DNA of 30,510 nucleotides, taken from IMG/VR virus record IMGVR_UViG_3300009082_000047, positions 1-30,510 of that record, one strand, 5' to 3'. The notes below the pieces were generated by a model. The model saw only the letters and a list, made by a program, of their open reading frames with translations, ran no database searches and was not told where the DNA came from. The position numbers and the translations under genes were made by a program. This document shows positions 1 to 8,099 of the stretch, one piece after another. Numbering within the stretch: the stretch's first letter is position 1; every line of letters begins with the position of its first letter. The DNA comes from a virus.

Positions 1-191
1 CAAGCGACGCCGAACTGCGCGCCGTCTACAACCGCAGCGGCCTCGACCGCCACGGCATGAGCTTTGAACAAGCCGTGCTGCATGCCCCCATCCGCATCGC
101 CCTATGCAACGGCGTTGCAGCCAAGCGCGCCAGACAGGCCCGGCAAGCGCAAGCGGCCGCGATTCCGCACCAGGTCAAGGAGGCGGCGTGA
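1..191 (+). CDS. C-terminal part of unknown phage protein (5' truncated)
   Basis: An open frame enters from the left edge and ends at TGA 189-191, giving about 62 residues rich in Arg, Ala and Gln near the end, with a readable segment RAVYNRSGLDRHGMSFEQAV. The next gene starts with GTG at 188, so stop and start overlap as GTGA, the same coupling used through the rest of this gene run. That coupling is the main reason to call it coding. I do not recognise the family; the start lies outside the window. Confidence 0.55.
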   Translation, partial: SDAELRAVYNRSGLDRHGMSFEQAVLHAPIRIALCNGVAAKRARQARQAQAAAIPHQVKEAA

Positions 192-568
192 GCAAGCCTA
201 AGAACATGACGCCGGAACAGGAAGCGGCGTGGAAGGAGAAAGTGCGGGCTCAGCAAAAGGCCTGGTACGAAGCAAACCGCGAGAAAGAGCTGGCGAAGCT
301 CAAGGCTAGGCGCGAAGCAAACCCGGAGAAAATGCGGGCGGCGCAAAAGGCCTGGTACGAAGCAAACCACGAGAAAGTGCGGGCTAAGCAAAAGGCGGAA
401 AAGGAACGATTAAGTTCGTCTTATGTTGCGACCTTGTTGCAAATTAAAGTCTCAGAAGTTCCCCCCGAACTTCTCGAACTCAAGCGCGAGCAGCTCGCCA
501 TGACCCGCTTGGTCAGACAACTAAACCAGCAAATCCAGCAAACCAATCAGGAGAACAACCATGCTTGA
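188..568 (+). CDS. Charged coiled-coil phage protein with internal repeats
   Basis: 126 residues from a GTG that overlaps the previous stop (GTGA). Residues about 15-75 are very rich in Lys, Glu, Arg and Ala and contain two near-identical copies of KAWYEAN(R/H)EK, about 31 residues apart, separated by a related KARREANPEK segment; this predicts a long helix or coiled coil. The DNA copies (about 256-290 and 349-383) are nearly identical, so the repeat is recent. The C-terminal part (VPPELLELKREQLAMTR) resembles a short helical tail common in small phage early proteins, from memory. Function unknown. It overlaps the next gene by 8 bases. Confidence 0.75.
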   Translation: MSKPKNMTPEQEAAWKEKVRAQQKAWYEANREKELAKLKARREANPEKMRAAQKAWYEANHEKVRAKQKAEKERLSSSYVATLLQIKVSEVPPELLELKREQLAMTRLVRQLNQQIQQTNQENNHA

Positions 569-836
569 AGTTATCCGTACATCAGGCGACGTTCGCCGCA
601 TGATTGCCGAATCCATGCAGGAAGTCCGCGCCGGAAAAATGGACACGGGAAAAGCGCAGGCCATCGCCGCGCTGGCCAAGGAATTGACCGCCAGCATGCA
701 GGCCGAAGTCAACGTCGCCAAGGTCAGCATGCAACTGCGAAAAGAAGGCATGGCCACTCACAAAATCAGTCACATGGGCAAGATGCTGATTGGCGACGAC
801 AGCACGCCAACACTTGACGGAACGCAGGACGATTAA
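561..836 (+). CDS. Conserved hypothetical phage protein
   Basis: 91 residues starting at ATG 561 inside the end of the preceding gene, with a GGAG-type ribosome site (caggagaacaacc) upstream. The sequence is helical and Ala/Met-rich (MLEVIRTSGDVRRMIAESMQ at the start, then a KAQAIAALAKELTASMQAEV stretch) with an acidic end. No signal peptide or membrane segment. It looks like a small soluble cytoplasmic protein of the early operon; I cannot assign a function. Confidence 0.75.
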   Translation: MLEVIRTSGDVRRMIAESMQEVRAGKMDTGKAQAIAALAKELTASMQAEVNVAKVSMQLRKEGMATHKISHMGKMLIGDDSTPTLDGTQDD

Positions 837-841
837 CGCGC

Positions 842-1096
842 ATGACCACCCCAGACCACGATCAACCCATCGAAGAAAACCGCCCCATGCCAACTTATGC
901 CGACCTACTGGCCGAAATCAGTCAACTGCGCGCCAAACTGCTACGCCAGACCAACGTCGTTGGCGCCGGGGCGGCGGTGCTCAACGCCATCCACCGCGCC
1001 GGCGGGTATCACGTGTTTGATCCCGGCCATCAAGGCTTTGTGCAACGGTCGATTCAGGCGCTGGAAAACGCGGTGACGGAGGCGATCAATCCATGA
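842..1096 (+). CDS. Hypothetical early protein
   Basis: 84 residues, six bases after the previous stop. An acidic, proline-containing N-terminus leads to a short helix (YADLLAEISQLRAKLLR) and a C-terminal helical part. Its end overlaps the next start as ATGA (1093-1096), supporting translational coupling. No recognisable domain. An alternative start is the internal ATG at residue 16 (MPTYADLL). Confidence 0.65.
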   Translation: MTTPDHDQPIEENRPMPTYADLLAEISQLRAKLLRQTNVVGAGAAVLNAIHRAGGYHVFDPGHQGFVQRSIQALENAVTEAINP

Positions 1097-1779
1097 GCTA
1101 CACCCAATCCGCCCAGGCGCAGCGGGTCTGGCTGGCGCTGCAACAGGGCGACATCACCACTGCCGAGATCAGTGCCCGCGCGTTTGTCTCGCCGCGCTCG
1201 CTGGAAGGCATCCTGCGCGAGTTCCGCGCCTGCGGGCTGGTGCATGTCTGCGCCTGGATTCAGCCGCCGGAGAGCAGATATCACCAGGTCGCGCTGTATC
1301 GATTCGGCGCTGGGGAGCATCAACCACGGCCGAAGCGCGGCATCAGCAACAACACCGTCTATGTCGAAACCAGCATGGCCGCGCACCGGGTTGTCGAGTC
1401 GCTTCAGCAAAGCGGACCGCTGTCGATGTACGCCATCGCCGAAAGCGTCGGGATCGCGCCCGGTTATGCACACCGGATTCTGCGCGTCCTGCTAAAAACC
1501 GGCGGCATCATTCACGTGTCCGACTGGATACGGATCGGCCGGTGTGGCCAAGCGTCTTCCGTCTATGCCGCGGGGCCGGGCAAAGACAAAGCCCGACCGC
1601 GCGCGCAAAAGCAGGCCACCATCAGCCGCCGCCGCCGGCAAAGACTGGCCGCCCAGTTTGGGCCAGACATCGCCAACCGCATACAGACTTCGCGCCGCCT
1701 TGGCGGACCGGAGCGAATCGTCGTGGATGGCATCACCGTATTTGAGCGCGCCAAAGATCGCCGGAGTCTTTCAGCATGA
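1093..1779 (+). CDS. Tandem winged-helix (HTH) DNA-binding protein
   Basis: 228 residues with two similar helix-turn-helix/winged-helix units. The first (about residues 8-70) reads VWLALQQGDITTAEISARAF then a recognition-helix-like SPRSLEGILREFRACGLVHV; the second (about 95-150) reads VVESLQQSGPLSMYAIAESV followed by APGYAHRILRVLLKTGGIIH. Both are followed by a similar W-I-R/Q strand. The C-terminus is basic (RRRRQRL). This suggests a phage DNA-binding regulator or a replication/partition helper, from fold resemblance only. It overlaps the genes on both sides as ATGA. Confidence 0.75.
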   Translation: MSYTQSAQAQRVWLALQQGDITTAEISARAFVSPRSLEGILREFRACGLVHVCAWIQPPESRYHQVALYRFGAGEHQPRPKRGISNNTVYVETSMAAHRVVESLQQSGPLSMYAIAESVGIAPGYAHRILRVLLKTGGIIHVSDWIRIGRCGQASSVYAAGPGKDKARPRAQKQATISRRRRQRLAAQFGPDIANRIQTSRRLGGPERIVVDGITVFERAKDRRSLSA

Positions 1780-2114
1780 AAACCTGCATAAGGTGCAGCG
1801 CACCCTGGCCGGAAACAACGGAATACTGGTCCAGTCGATACAAGGGCCGATTGTCCGGCGTTTGCCGGGTCTGTACGCGCGCCGACGACTTGAAAAGATA
1901 CCATCAACGCAAAATCAAAAAGGACGCCATCGTCATTCCGCCAAACAGCGCCCCAGAACTGCCGAAGAAAGACCAGATAGAAGCGGTTAAACGCACACCA
2001 ACAGAGCGCGGCACCGTGCGGGTGACGTTTGGCAGCAAATACATGATCGCGCACCGCGAGCCGAAAGTGATCGGGTTGCAGGGGTATGAGTCATCGCTGG
2101 CGGGGATTTTTTAG
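1776..2114 (+). CDS. Small zinc-knuckle-like protein
   Basis: 112 residues. The N-terminus has two Cys pairs, CIRC at residues 4-7 and CRVC at about 30-33, spaced as in a small four-Cys zinc ribbon (the type often seen in HNH-associated or recombination-related phage proteins). No HNH catalytic motif follows; the rest is basic, with TVRVTFGSKYMIAHRE near the C-terminus. The start overlaps the previous stop (ATGA 1776-1779). Probable nucleic-acid-binding role is inference. Confidence 0.7.
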   Translation: MKTCIRCSAPWPETTEYWSSRYKGRLSGVCRVCTRADDLKRYHQRKIKKDAIVIPPNSAPELPKKDQIEAVKRTPTERGTVRVTFGSKYMIAHREPKVIGLQGYESSLAGIF

Positions 2115-2124
2115 AGAGGATGAC

Positions 2125-2319
2125 ATGACGATACGCAGAATTGATTTTCACTTGGATAAACACATCATCCAGGTACATAGCGGAAAACTGCATTTATTCG
2201 TTGATGGAAACACACGCAAGAAGCCGATCAAGTTTGACGCTGGCGAAATAATGCGGATTCTGCGCGTGTCTGATGAACAGATAGAGGGTGCCGGCGAGGT
2301 GTATTGCGATGCACTATAA
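2125..2319 (+). CDS. Hypothetical protein, 64 aa
   Basis: Start chosen at ATG 2125 because a good ribosome site (agagaggatgac) lies just upstream; the upstream in-frame ATG at 2086 lies inside the previous gene and lacks one. Sequence begins MTIRRIDFHLDKHIIQVHSG and is a mixed alpha/beta small protein. No recognised domain. Its last codons overlap the next gene's likely start. Confidence 0.6.
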   Translation: MTIRRIDFHLDKHIIQVHSGKLHLFVDGNTRKKPIKFDAGEIMRILRVSDEQIEGAGEVYCDAL

Positions 2320-2569
2320 CGCCGGCAATATGGTTTGTTGGGCGGACGGCCCGGAGGAAATTAATGCCACTACACCCATGCAGGACGCATGCCGGCTTGC
2401 TGAAATGGAACGGCTGGCTGATTCACAAGTTGCTGAAATCGAAATGTTACGCGCAGCCCTGCGTGAATACAGCAGGGATTTAAACCCATCTGGTGTTGCC
2501 AACGTGACAACTATGTATGCGGATTCAGTGCTGACGAGACGCACACCAAACAATGGGATGAATGCGTAG
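2309..2569 (+). CDS. Hypothetical protein, about 86 aa, last gene of the plus-strand run
   Basis: Read from ATG 2309 (a GAGG lies 9 bases upstream); GTG 2288 and ATG 2330 are alternatives. The centre is a short coiled-coil-like helix (CRLAEMERLADSQVAEIEML), typical of small early phage proteins with heptads. The gene ends at 2569 and is followed by the tRNA-fragment junction. No function assigned. Confidence 0.55.
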   Translation: MHYNAGNMVCWADGPEEINATTPMQDACRLAEMERLADSQVAEIEMLRAALREYSRDLNPSGVANVTTMYADSVLTRRTPNNGMNA

Positions 2570-2636
2570 GCTGATACGCAGGATCGGTGAAAGGCCTTCA
2601 CCACGGTCTGACACAGTTTCTGACGGTTTTAGTCAG

Positions 2637-2659
2637 AAAAAAGCCCGCTCGAAAGCTGG
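2637..2659 (-). terminator. Rho-independent terminator candidate
   Basis: On the minus strand a hairpin with a TTCG tetraloop (stem CCAGCT/AGCGGG, one mismatch) is followed by CTTTTTT. It lies about 20 bases beyond the CCA end of the tRNA fragment, where a host tRNA gene would carry its terminator. It could also end late-operon transcription. A neighbouring inverted repeat CTGAC/GTCAG at about 2621-2637 adds structure but has no T run in the useful direction. Confidence 0.5.
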
Positions 2660-2676
2660 ATAAGTCTTTGATTATA

Positions 2677-2723
2677 TGGTGGGCAGTACGGGGTTCGAAC
2701 CTGTGACCCCCGCCGTGTGAAGG
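2677..2723 (-). other. tRNA 3'-end fragment (attachment-site core), probably tRNA-Val(CAC)
   Basis: Read on the minus strand the segment gives a 7-nt anticodon loop TTCACAC, the 3' anticodon strand GGCGG, variable bases, a T arm with loop TTCGAAC, the 3' acceptor strand ACTGCCC, discriminator A and encoded CCA. The 5' half of the tRNA is absent: upstream bases can only form two pairs of the anticodon stem. It is therefore the 3' tRNA piece used as a core by tyrosine integrases. One T-stem pair is A-C, so the copy is degenerate or a recombinant hybrid. Anticodon CAC (Val) is read by position. Confidence 0.7.
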
Positions 2724-2744
2724 AAACAAGTTATCGCATAGGAA

Positions 2745-2813
2745 CTAGGACGGTGCGTCATCGGGACATTTTTCGGGACATTTACGCATTTCATGATATT
2801 CAGCCTCACACAT
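2745..2813 (-). pseudogene. Possible C-terminal stub of an integrase gene
   Basis: A 22-codon frame on the minus strand ends in RKCPEKCPDDAPS and a TAG 21 bases before the tRNA fragment. Placement is what the end of a tRNA-targeting tyrosine integrase would show: gene reading toward the core. No upstream integrase body exists; the frame runs straight into the end of the preceding tail gene. The C-terminal tails of integrases vary, so this is weak evidence resting on position and on the repeated KCP tail. Confidence 0.25.
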
Positions 2814-4392
2814 AACAAACTGGCACATCGTCAAACACAAAGTCGCCTGTCTTGCGTTGCCAGGCAAAATATAGGTTTCCGCTCGGCGTTAATATTGTCG
2901 TTTTTGTGCCAAGCGGCGTTGCGATTGAGCCATAATTTCTGGCCGAATCTGATGCGGTTGCGAAATATAAGGCAGACGCTTTTGCATTAATGGCCTGTAA
3001 TCCTAAATATTTACCAGTTGATGTACTTATTAAATTTGTAGACGGTGTTATTTTATATCTCCATTTTCCTAGTAACACGGAAAATTTTGATTCGTCAAAA
3101 ATGTCTGTTTCTTCGTCAAAATGTCCAGCAAGACTTCCAGTTAATTCCGTTCCGGTTGGCGTAATTGTTGATGTATGGCCACTATCTAAAAGCAGCTCAG
3201 AAAGAGAATGTTGAAATCCAGTCCAAAACTCGATAGTTCCTATGTCATCAATCACATCGCTATTAACCAATACAGATAATGTCTTTTTTGTGCTTCCTGC
3301 TAAATATTTGTCATTCCATGTTATCGCATTATTTGTTGGAAGCTGATTGCAATATGTATATCTGAATCCAGAACAGTATGGGCCATCAAACCCGGTAATG
3401 TGATTTTCTGTGGTAACTTCATATTTTATGCGTAAAACTTTTGCAATTCCTGCGCTGCTATAAAAAGATTCTTTTGCATATATCGCACCACTCGACTCAT
3501 AATCTGGAACAGACATGCCACCGCCATAGCCGGTTGGGCTGTCACCATACCAGAAATAATCTTTATCCGCTTCAGACGCAGAATAAAAACGCCTTGATTC
3601 TATTGTATCTGCCGGATCGCCAATTTGGCATGTATGAACAATTTCATAAATATCAATAACCGCCGGCGCCGTACTAGCATATAGCGATCCGCTTATAAAA
3701 GGCTCAACGTCGGTAACATAGTTTGTTGGATTAATAACAAAGCTGCCCGGTGACAAATCAGAATTTCCGATTATCTCGCTTGCGGATATTGTCAGTGTGC
3801 TGCCATCAGAACTGCCTGAGCCTGAAATAAGCAGTTCAACAACCGAGAATAAATCCCTTATTGTGGTCGATCCGCTCCCTGTAATAAGCCCAACGCCGAC
3901 CAATACCTTTCCACCATTTGTCCAAACGTCGTTAAGCCAGCCTTCTCTTGATGAATAGCCGCCAAGTTCAATGTTTTCGCAAGAAACATCGGATGTCTTT
4001 GTTATTGCGGAAGCCTCTCCAAATCCAAAAACGCCGAATCGCTTTATGCTGGCGGTGATGCGCAGCGTGTTGCTGGCCGGGTAGGAATAAGCCAGCGTAA
4101 CCAGCCAGCATTTATTGTCTTCGTCAACATGGATAAAACTGTCTGATGGCAGCGCAGTATCGTAAACCTGGCCGCCACTGATCAAGGCGTAATTTCGCCA
4201 GTTGTAGTCATTGGCAGTTGCTTCGGCGGCTTCTTCTGTGGTCAAGCTGATGGAGTGCAGCCCCATGTCGATCAACCAAGCATTGCCATTCGGCGGCTGG
4301 TTGAATGTTTTTGCGTAGCCGTCGATCTCTCCACCTTTGCATTTTCCATGCCACGGAAAACCCCACACGCCGCTAAACGGGGTCGTGATCAT
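2806..4392 (-). CDS. Distal tail / host-contact protein (unknown family)
   Basis: 528 residues, last gene of the late operon, starting at ATG 4392 overlapping the previous stop (ATGA). It is Ser, Thr, Gly and aromatic rich with no signal peptide or membrane span, as in phage tail fibre or tip proteins, with several scattered Cys (for example near residues 94, 138, 344). The 3' two-thirds of the gene is visibly AT-rich compared with neighbours, suggesting recent exchange. Position at the end of the tail module after the hub suggests a receptor-contact or capping protein; no family is recognised. Confidence 0.7.
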   Translation of the reverse strand: MITTPFSGVWGFPWHGKCKGGEIDGYAKTFNQPPNGNAWLIDMGLHSISLTTEEAAEATANDYNWRNYALISGGQVYDTALPSDSFIHVDEDNKCWLVTLAYSYPASNTLRITASIKRFGVFGFGEASAITKTSDVSCENIELGGYSSREGWLNDVWTNGGKVLVGVGLITGSGSTTIRDLFSVVELLISGSGSSDGSTLTISASEIIGNSDLSPGSFVINPTNYVTDVEPFISGSLYASTAPAVIDIYEIVHTCQIGDPADTIESRRFYSASEADKDYFWYGDSPTGYGGGMSVPDYESSGAIYAKESFYSSAGIAKVLRIKYEVTTENHITGFDGPYCSGFRYTYCNQLPTNNAITWNDKYLAGSTKKTLSVLVNSDVIDDIGTIEFWTGFQHSLSELLLDSGHTSTITPTGTELTGSLAGHFDEETDIFDESKFSVLLGKWRYKITPSTNLISTSTGKYLGLQAINAKASALYFATASDSARNYGSIATPLGTKTTILTPSGNLYFAWQRKTGDFVFDDVPVCYV

Positions 4393-4685
4393 GGCGCTGC
4401 GTAGATGAATTCGACCGTGACGCCGTTGGCATCGCTCATGGTGATGGTGTCCGGCAACGACCAGACGAATAAGCCATCACTGGAAACGGCCTGCGTGGCA
4501 TGTAGGGAACGCGCTGTCTCGGTTAATGGGCTGGCGATGCCACTGCCCGACGCGGATGATGACGGATCTCGCCCTAGCGCGGTGGTCGCAAGGATTTGTT
4601 TCGGCGCGGCGACGGGCTGAAGCGGATCAATAGGAGCGCGCTGTTTTGCCAGGCGCTGGATGCTGGCCTGTGTGCGGGAATCCAT
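4389..4685 (-). CDS. Small tail-module protein
   Basis: 98 residues. N-terminal helical part (MDSRTQASIQRLAKQRAPID) followed by a Ser/Ala-rich linker and a short beta-rich C-terminus. Start overlaps the previous stop by one base (TAATG); its stop overlaps the next start (ATGA). Probably a minor tail or fibre-attachment component by position. Family not recognised. Confidence 0.65.
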   Translation of the reverse strand: MDSRTQASIQRLAKQRAPIDPLQPVAAPKQILATTALGRDPSSSASGSGIASPLTETARSLHATQAVSSDGLFVWSLPDTITMSDANGVTVEFIYAAP

Positions 4686-5107
4686 TATTGTGCCGTTTCG
4701 GTCAGATCGTTGGTGACCAGGCTCAGGTCGGTATAAACCCCGACCGTGGTGAGCGCGTTGGTGATCCGCAGCCAGAAAGGAAATGCGCTTCCCGTGCTGC
4801 TATTGATCGTAGTGCCAATGGCCAAGCTGGCGCCAGCAGTCGCGGCGGTAAGCGCGCCCTGGCTGGTGGCGAGCTTGATTGCCGTGTTGGGTTCGCCGGA
4901 ACCGCTATTTGAATCGGTCGGGGTAATGGTGATCGGATCGGTGCCCGGCGTGCTGGTAGCTTGCACCTTGACGCTGCTAGTCAAAGACCCAAACCAAAGC
5001 TGAATGTCGCCAGAATCCGCACCAGCAAAGGTAAATGTTATGGGGTTATCGGCGTCAACTGGCTGAGTCAATGCGCTATCGAAGAAAAAACCAAAGGTGA
5101 TTGCCAT
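4685..5107 (-). CDS. Beta-rich tail accessory protein
   Basis: 140 residues from ATG 5107, which lies one base after the preceding stop; a TTG further upstream would overlap the hub gene and is less likely. The sequence (MAITFGFFFDSALTQPVDAD at the start) is Thr/Ser/Ala rich and beta-like, resembling small domains that decorate tail tips. It sits between the RCC1-tip fusion and a 98-residue gene in a tightly coupled block. Function inferred from context only. Confidence 0.65.
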   Translation of the reverse strand: MAITFGFFFDSALTQPVDADNPITFTFAGADSGDIQLWFGSLTSSVKVQATSTPGTDPITITPTDSNSGSGEPNTAIKLATSQGALTAATAGASLAIGTTINSSTGSAFPFWLRITNALTTVGVYTDLSLVTNDLTETAQ

Positions 5108-5108
5108 G

Positions 5109-8099
5109 TCAGGCTCCAATCGTCAGGGTAAGCGGATTCGAGGCTGTGACAATGCACGTGCGCTCATCCGATATGGTTTTGATTGCCGGTGCACTACGGT
5201 AATTTTCATAAACGCGCGGCATGGTCACTTTGAATCCGGTTTGCGGGAATTCCCATCCGACGGCGTAATATGGGTTTTCAACCTGGACGGTGATGCCAAG
5301 CGTGAAATTGACGACGCTGAGATATTCCGGCGCGTTGACCAGATAGCCGTTGTAATTTTCGCTCCAGCTATGGTTGGTCACGCTGCCGACGTAACGTGAC
5401 AGCGTTGGCAAATCCATCACCCATGTGTCATCAATCCAGCCTTCCGCATCGTCCGGGCCTGGCCCCCATACGGGCGGCGGTGGTGGGGTTTGCAGCACGG
5501 TATTGGTTGCGCCGCCAACTGCGCCCACGCCATTGACCGCCAGGGTCAGCGTTGTTTTTGCGCTGCCTGCATCAATGTCGATCAGGTGCTGGATGCGCGC
5601 AATCTTGCCGCTGGCATCAATGGAATCTGTATCGATGCTGGCGTAATGGATCAGGTCGATCTCCGGCAGGCACGGAATATCGAAGTTGACGCGGCATGTG
5701 CGATGGCTTTGCAGGATTTGGCGTTGTGCCATCATGCACAATGTCTTGATGGCTTCGTCGGCGATCGTGCGATCCTGTGTTCCGGCATAGTCTACTTCTT
5801 CCGTTGTGGCATCTGGCGTAGTGATGGTCCAGTCGCGCTCCCATTCGCCAGGATCCCAATCCGTCGAAACCGCGCCGCGCAGTTCTTTTTCCCGATAGCC
5901 GAAGGTTTGCGCGCTGCTGGCGCACGTTACTGTGATCTCGTATTGCTCAGTGAATGGCTGCGCATGCCGCTGGCCTAGTTCAGCGACCATTGAGCCGCAA
6001 GCGGTTTGCGTGCCAACATACCACCAGTCGCCGTTTTCAACTTGGCCGCTTGGCGCACTGGTTTTTACATATTGGTATCCGTAGTTATAGGATGCGCTGA
6101 TCGGTTCCCAGTCAACACCCTCGACGGCAGATTTGACCGCATCAATCGATGGGCTTTGATAGCCGGAGGCTAGCGAGTCGGTGCCGCCGATGATCGTGTT
6201 CGCCCAGGCGATATAGGCATGCCGCTCGCGGCAGCGATGCTGGCGATATTCAAAATCAATGATCACCTTGTTGATGATGTCGGAGCGTTGCGGCAGATCA
6301 ATGCTAATGCTGGCATCAAATATATCGGCGGCAGCAAATGTACCCCAGCTCGCGCTTCCGGCAAATGAAGTTGACCTGAGTTGGCCATAAACCCCAGCAT
6401 CGAGCGCGCCGCTGACGCATTCCATGCGCGCCTGCGCATAATCCCATCGATCCGCCGCAGCCGCACCCAACGCACCGGGTGAATAATCCAGGGCCAGCGA
6501 GTTATAGGTCAGCGCATCAATTTGGTCGATGCTCAATGCCGATAACTTGTTTTTAAGGTCGTCATGGCAAGACAGTATTATCAGCCCGGCAACGGGGTCG
6601 AAGTTGGCAATTTCAACCACGCCGGTAAATATCCGGGTTGGAACCTGCACGGCATCAATTACCCTGATCAGATTGATAACGACCTGCGCGCTCAATAAAT
6701 CAGCGGGGTCGAGTTCACCCGACGCCGGGAAAAACGCAAATTCGGCGGTGCGCGCGGCGGCTTCTTCCGCATCGATGCGGATTGCGCCAGTCAACCTGGC
6801 AGAGATATCTACGCCACCCAGTGTGATTCCGACGGTCCAGGCAGTTGTATCAAGATCATCAACGACGGCCACGCGCATGGCTGCCACGGCGGTTCCGCTG
6901 CTACGCACGTTGACTTTGACCGGCGCGCTGGCGGTTCCGTTTTGATGGCCGACCGTAACGGATATCGGTGCTGTTGCGTTATATGCTTGGTCAACCGTGA
7001 TGGTGATCGGAGCAAAAGCGTAACCTTGCGCTAATTCCGTTAAAAACGCAGCTTGCTGCACCAGATAAACGGAATCAACATCGTAAAGCAGAGACAGATT
7101 GGTAAATGTTTGGACATTAACGCTATCGCCTGTCCCTAAAACGCCATTTTGGTTGTACCCAACAATATAAACATCATGTTCAGAGTTGATTGCTATTGCA
7201 GATAGATATCCGCTGTCAACATCCAACCAGTTATTTGACGACCCTATTTGAACCAAAGAAAGTTGGTTTGTTTCGCTTCCGGTGCCAAGCCCATATAAAT
7301 ACCCTCTACCGCACGCCCACAACGTGCCGTCTGATTTTATTGCGTGGGTGATGTAATAGCCTGCGGAAGCCTTTATCCATGTCGTTCCAGACCCTATCTG
7401 CGTCGGCCTAAATAAAGTCGGCCCGTCAACACCTTGGCCGCACTGACCGAAATCTTGTTTTCCCCATGCCCATAATGTACCATCACTTTTTACGCCGATG
7501 ACGTGGCTATAATTGTGCGAAACAGATGACCAGTTAGTGGATGCAGAATATTCTTGAACCATCGAAGATCGGTCAGTATCTTCGGTATTGTCTCCATTTA
7601 GGCCAAAGTAACCGTCACCACATGACCACAACGTACCGTCTGATTTTATTGCGTGGGTATTCAGATAACCCGCCGTCACATTTTCCCATGTGGTCAGTGA
7701 CCCTACCTGGGTCAAGGTGCTGACCGGCGAGGTTGTGTTGCCGAGTCCGCATTGTCCGTCAGTGTTTCGGCCACACGTCCACAATGTTCCATCCGCTTTG
7801 ATGGCAGCCATGTGGTTATCGCCAAGCGACACGTCAACCCAAGTATTTACGCTCCCAATCTGTGTTGGCGTGGTGTAGCTCGCATTTGGCAGCCCAAACA
7901 CGTTGTAATCGTTGTCTCCCCAGGCCCACAACGTACCATCAGACTTGATTCCGGCACCACCTTTATTGCCAGACGCTAATGTTTTGGAAACTATTTTTTT
8001 CCATTCTCCAGACAACGCGGAAAATGTTGTGCGCGCCGTGTTGTCACCAAATCCAAGATCATAATCAGCATTCGGCCCGCACGCATAGATCGTCGGCAT
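5109..8099 (-). CDS. Tail-tip/hub protein with N-terminal RCC1-type beta-propeller
   Basis: 996 residues. Residues 1 to about 350 contain seven copies of an RCC1-like unit, six with a core such as AIKSDGTLWACG or AIKADGTLWTCG and the first at the N-terminus (MPTIYACG). Seven units match a closed seven-bladed propeller. The rest begins with a linker of beta repeats (APITITVDQAY and related) and continues as a long phage tail-tip-like region (TVGITLGGVDISARLTGAIR, then DFEYRQHRC and a Trp/Tyr-rich C-terminus). The gene abuts the previous stop exactly. The propeller DNA is AT-richer than the hub part, so the fusion may be recent. Adsorption or hub role is inferred from position after the tape measure. 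Confidence 0.8.
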   Translation of the reverse strand: MPTIYACGPNADYDLGFGDNTARTTFSALSGEWKKIVSKTLASGNKGGAGIKSDGTLWAWGDNDYNVFGLPNASYTTPTQIGSVNTWVDVSLGDNHMAAIKADGTLWTCGRNTDGQCGLGNTTSPVSTLTQVGSLTTWENVTAGYLNTHAIKSDGTLWSCGDGYFGLNGDNTEDTDRSSMVQEYSASTNWSSVSHNYSHVIGVKSDGTLWAWGKQDFGQCGQGVDGPTLFRPTQIGSGTTWIKASAGYYITHAIKSDGTLWACGRGYLYGLGTGSETNQLSLVQIGSSNNWLDVDSGYLSAIAINSEHDVYIVGYNQNGVLGTGDSVNVQTFTNLSLLYDVDSVYLVQQAAFLTELAQGYAFAPITITVDQAYNATAPISVTVGHQNGTASAPVKVNVRSSGTAVAAMRVAVVDDLDTTAWTVGITLGGVDISARLTGAIRIDAEEAAARTAEFAFFPASGELDPADLLSAQVVINLIRVIDAVQVPTRIFTGVVEIANFDPVAGLIILSCHDDLKNKLSALSIDQIDALTYNSLALDYSPGALGAAAADRWDYAQARMECVSGALDAGVYGQLRSTSFAGSASWGTFAAADIFDASISIDLPQRSDIINKVIIDFEYRQHRCRERHAYIAWANTIIGGTDSLASGYQSPSIDAVKSAVEGVDWEPISASYNYGYQYVKTSAPSGQVENGDWWYVGTQTACGSMVAELGQRHAQPFTEQYEITVTCASSAQTFGYREKELRGAVSTDWDPGEWERDWTITTPDATTEEVDYAGTQDRTIADEAIKTLCMMAQRQILQSHRTCRVNFDIPCLPEIDLIHYASIDTDSIDASGKIARIQHLIDIDAGSAKTTLTLAVNGVGAVGGATNTVLQTPPPPPVWGPGPDDAEGWIDDTWVMDLPTLSRYVGSVTNHSWSENYNGYLVNAPEYLSVVNFTLGITVQVENPYYAVGWEFPQTGFKVTMPRVYENYRSAPAIKTISDERTCIVTASNPLTLTIGA

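Noticed and set aside
2677-2723. Functional tRNA gene
   Set aside because: Only the 3' half from the anticodon loop is present; no D arm or 5' acceptor strand is found upstream.
2793-3659. Plus-strand small frames over the last tail gene
   Set aside because: They are opposite the AT-rich 528-residue gene and lack ribosome sites and coherent composition.
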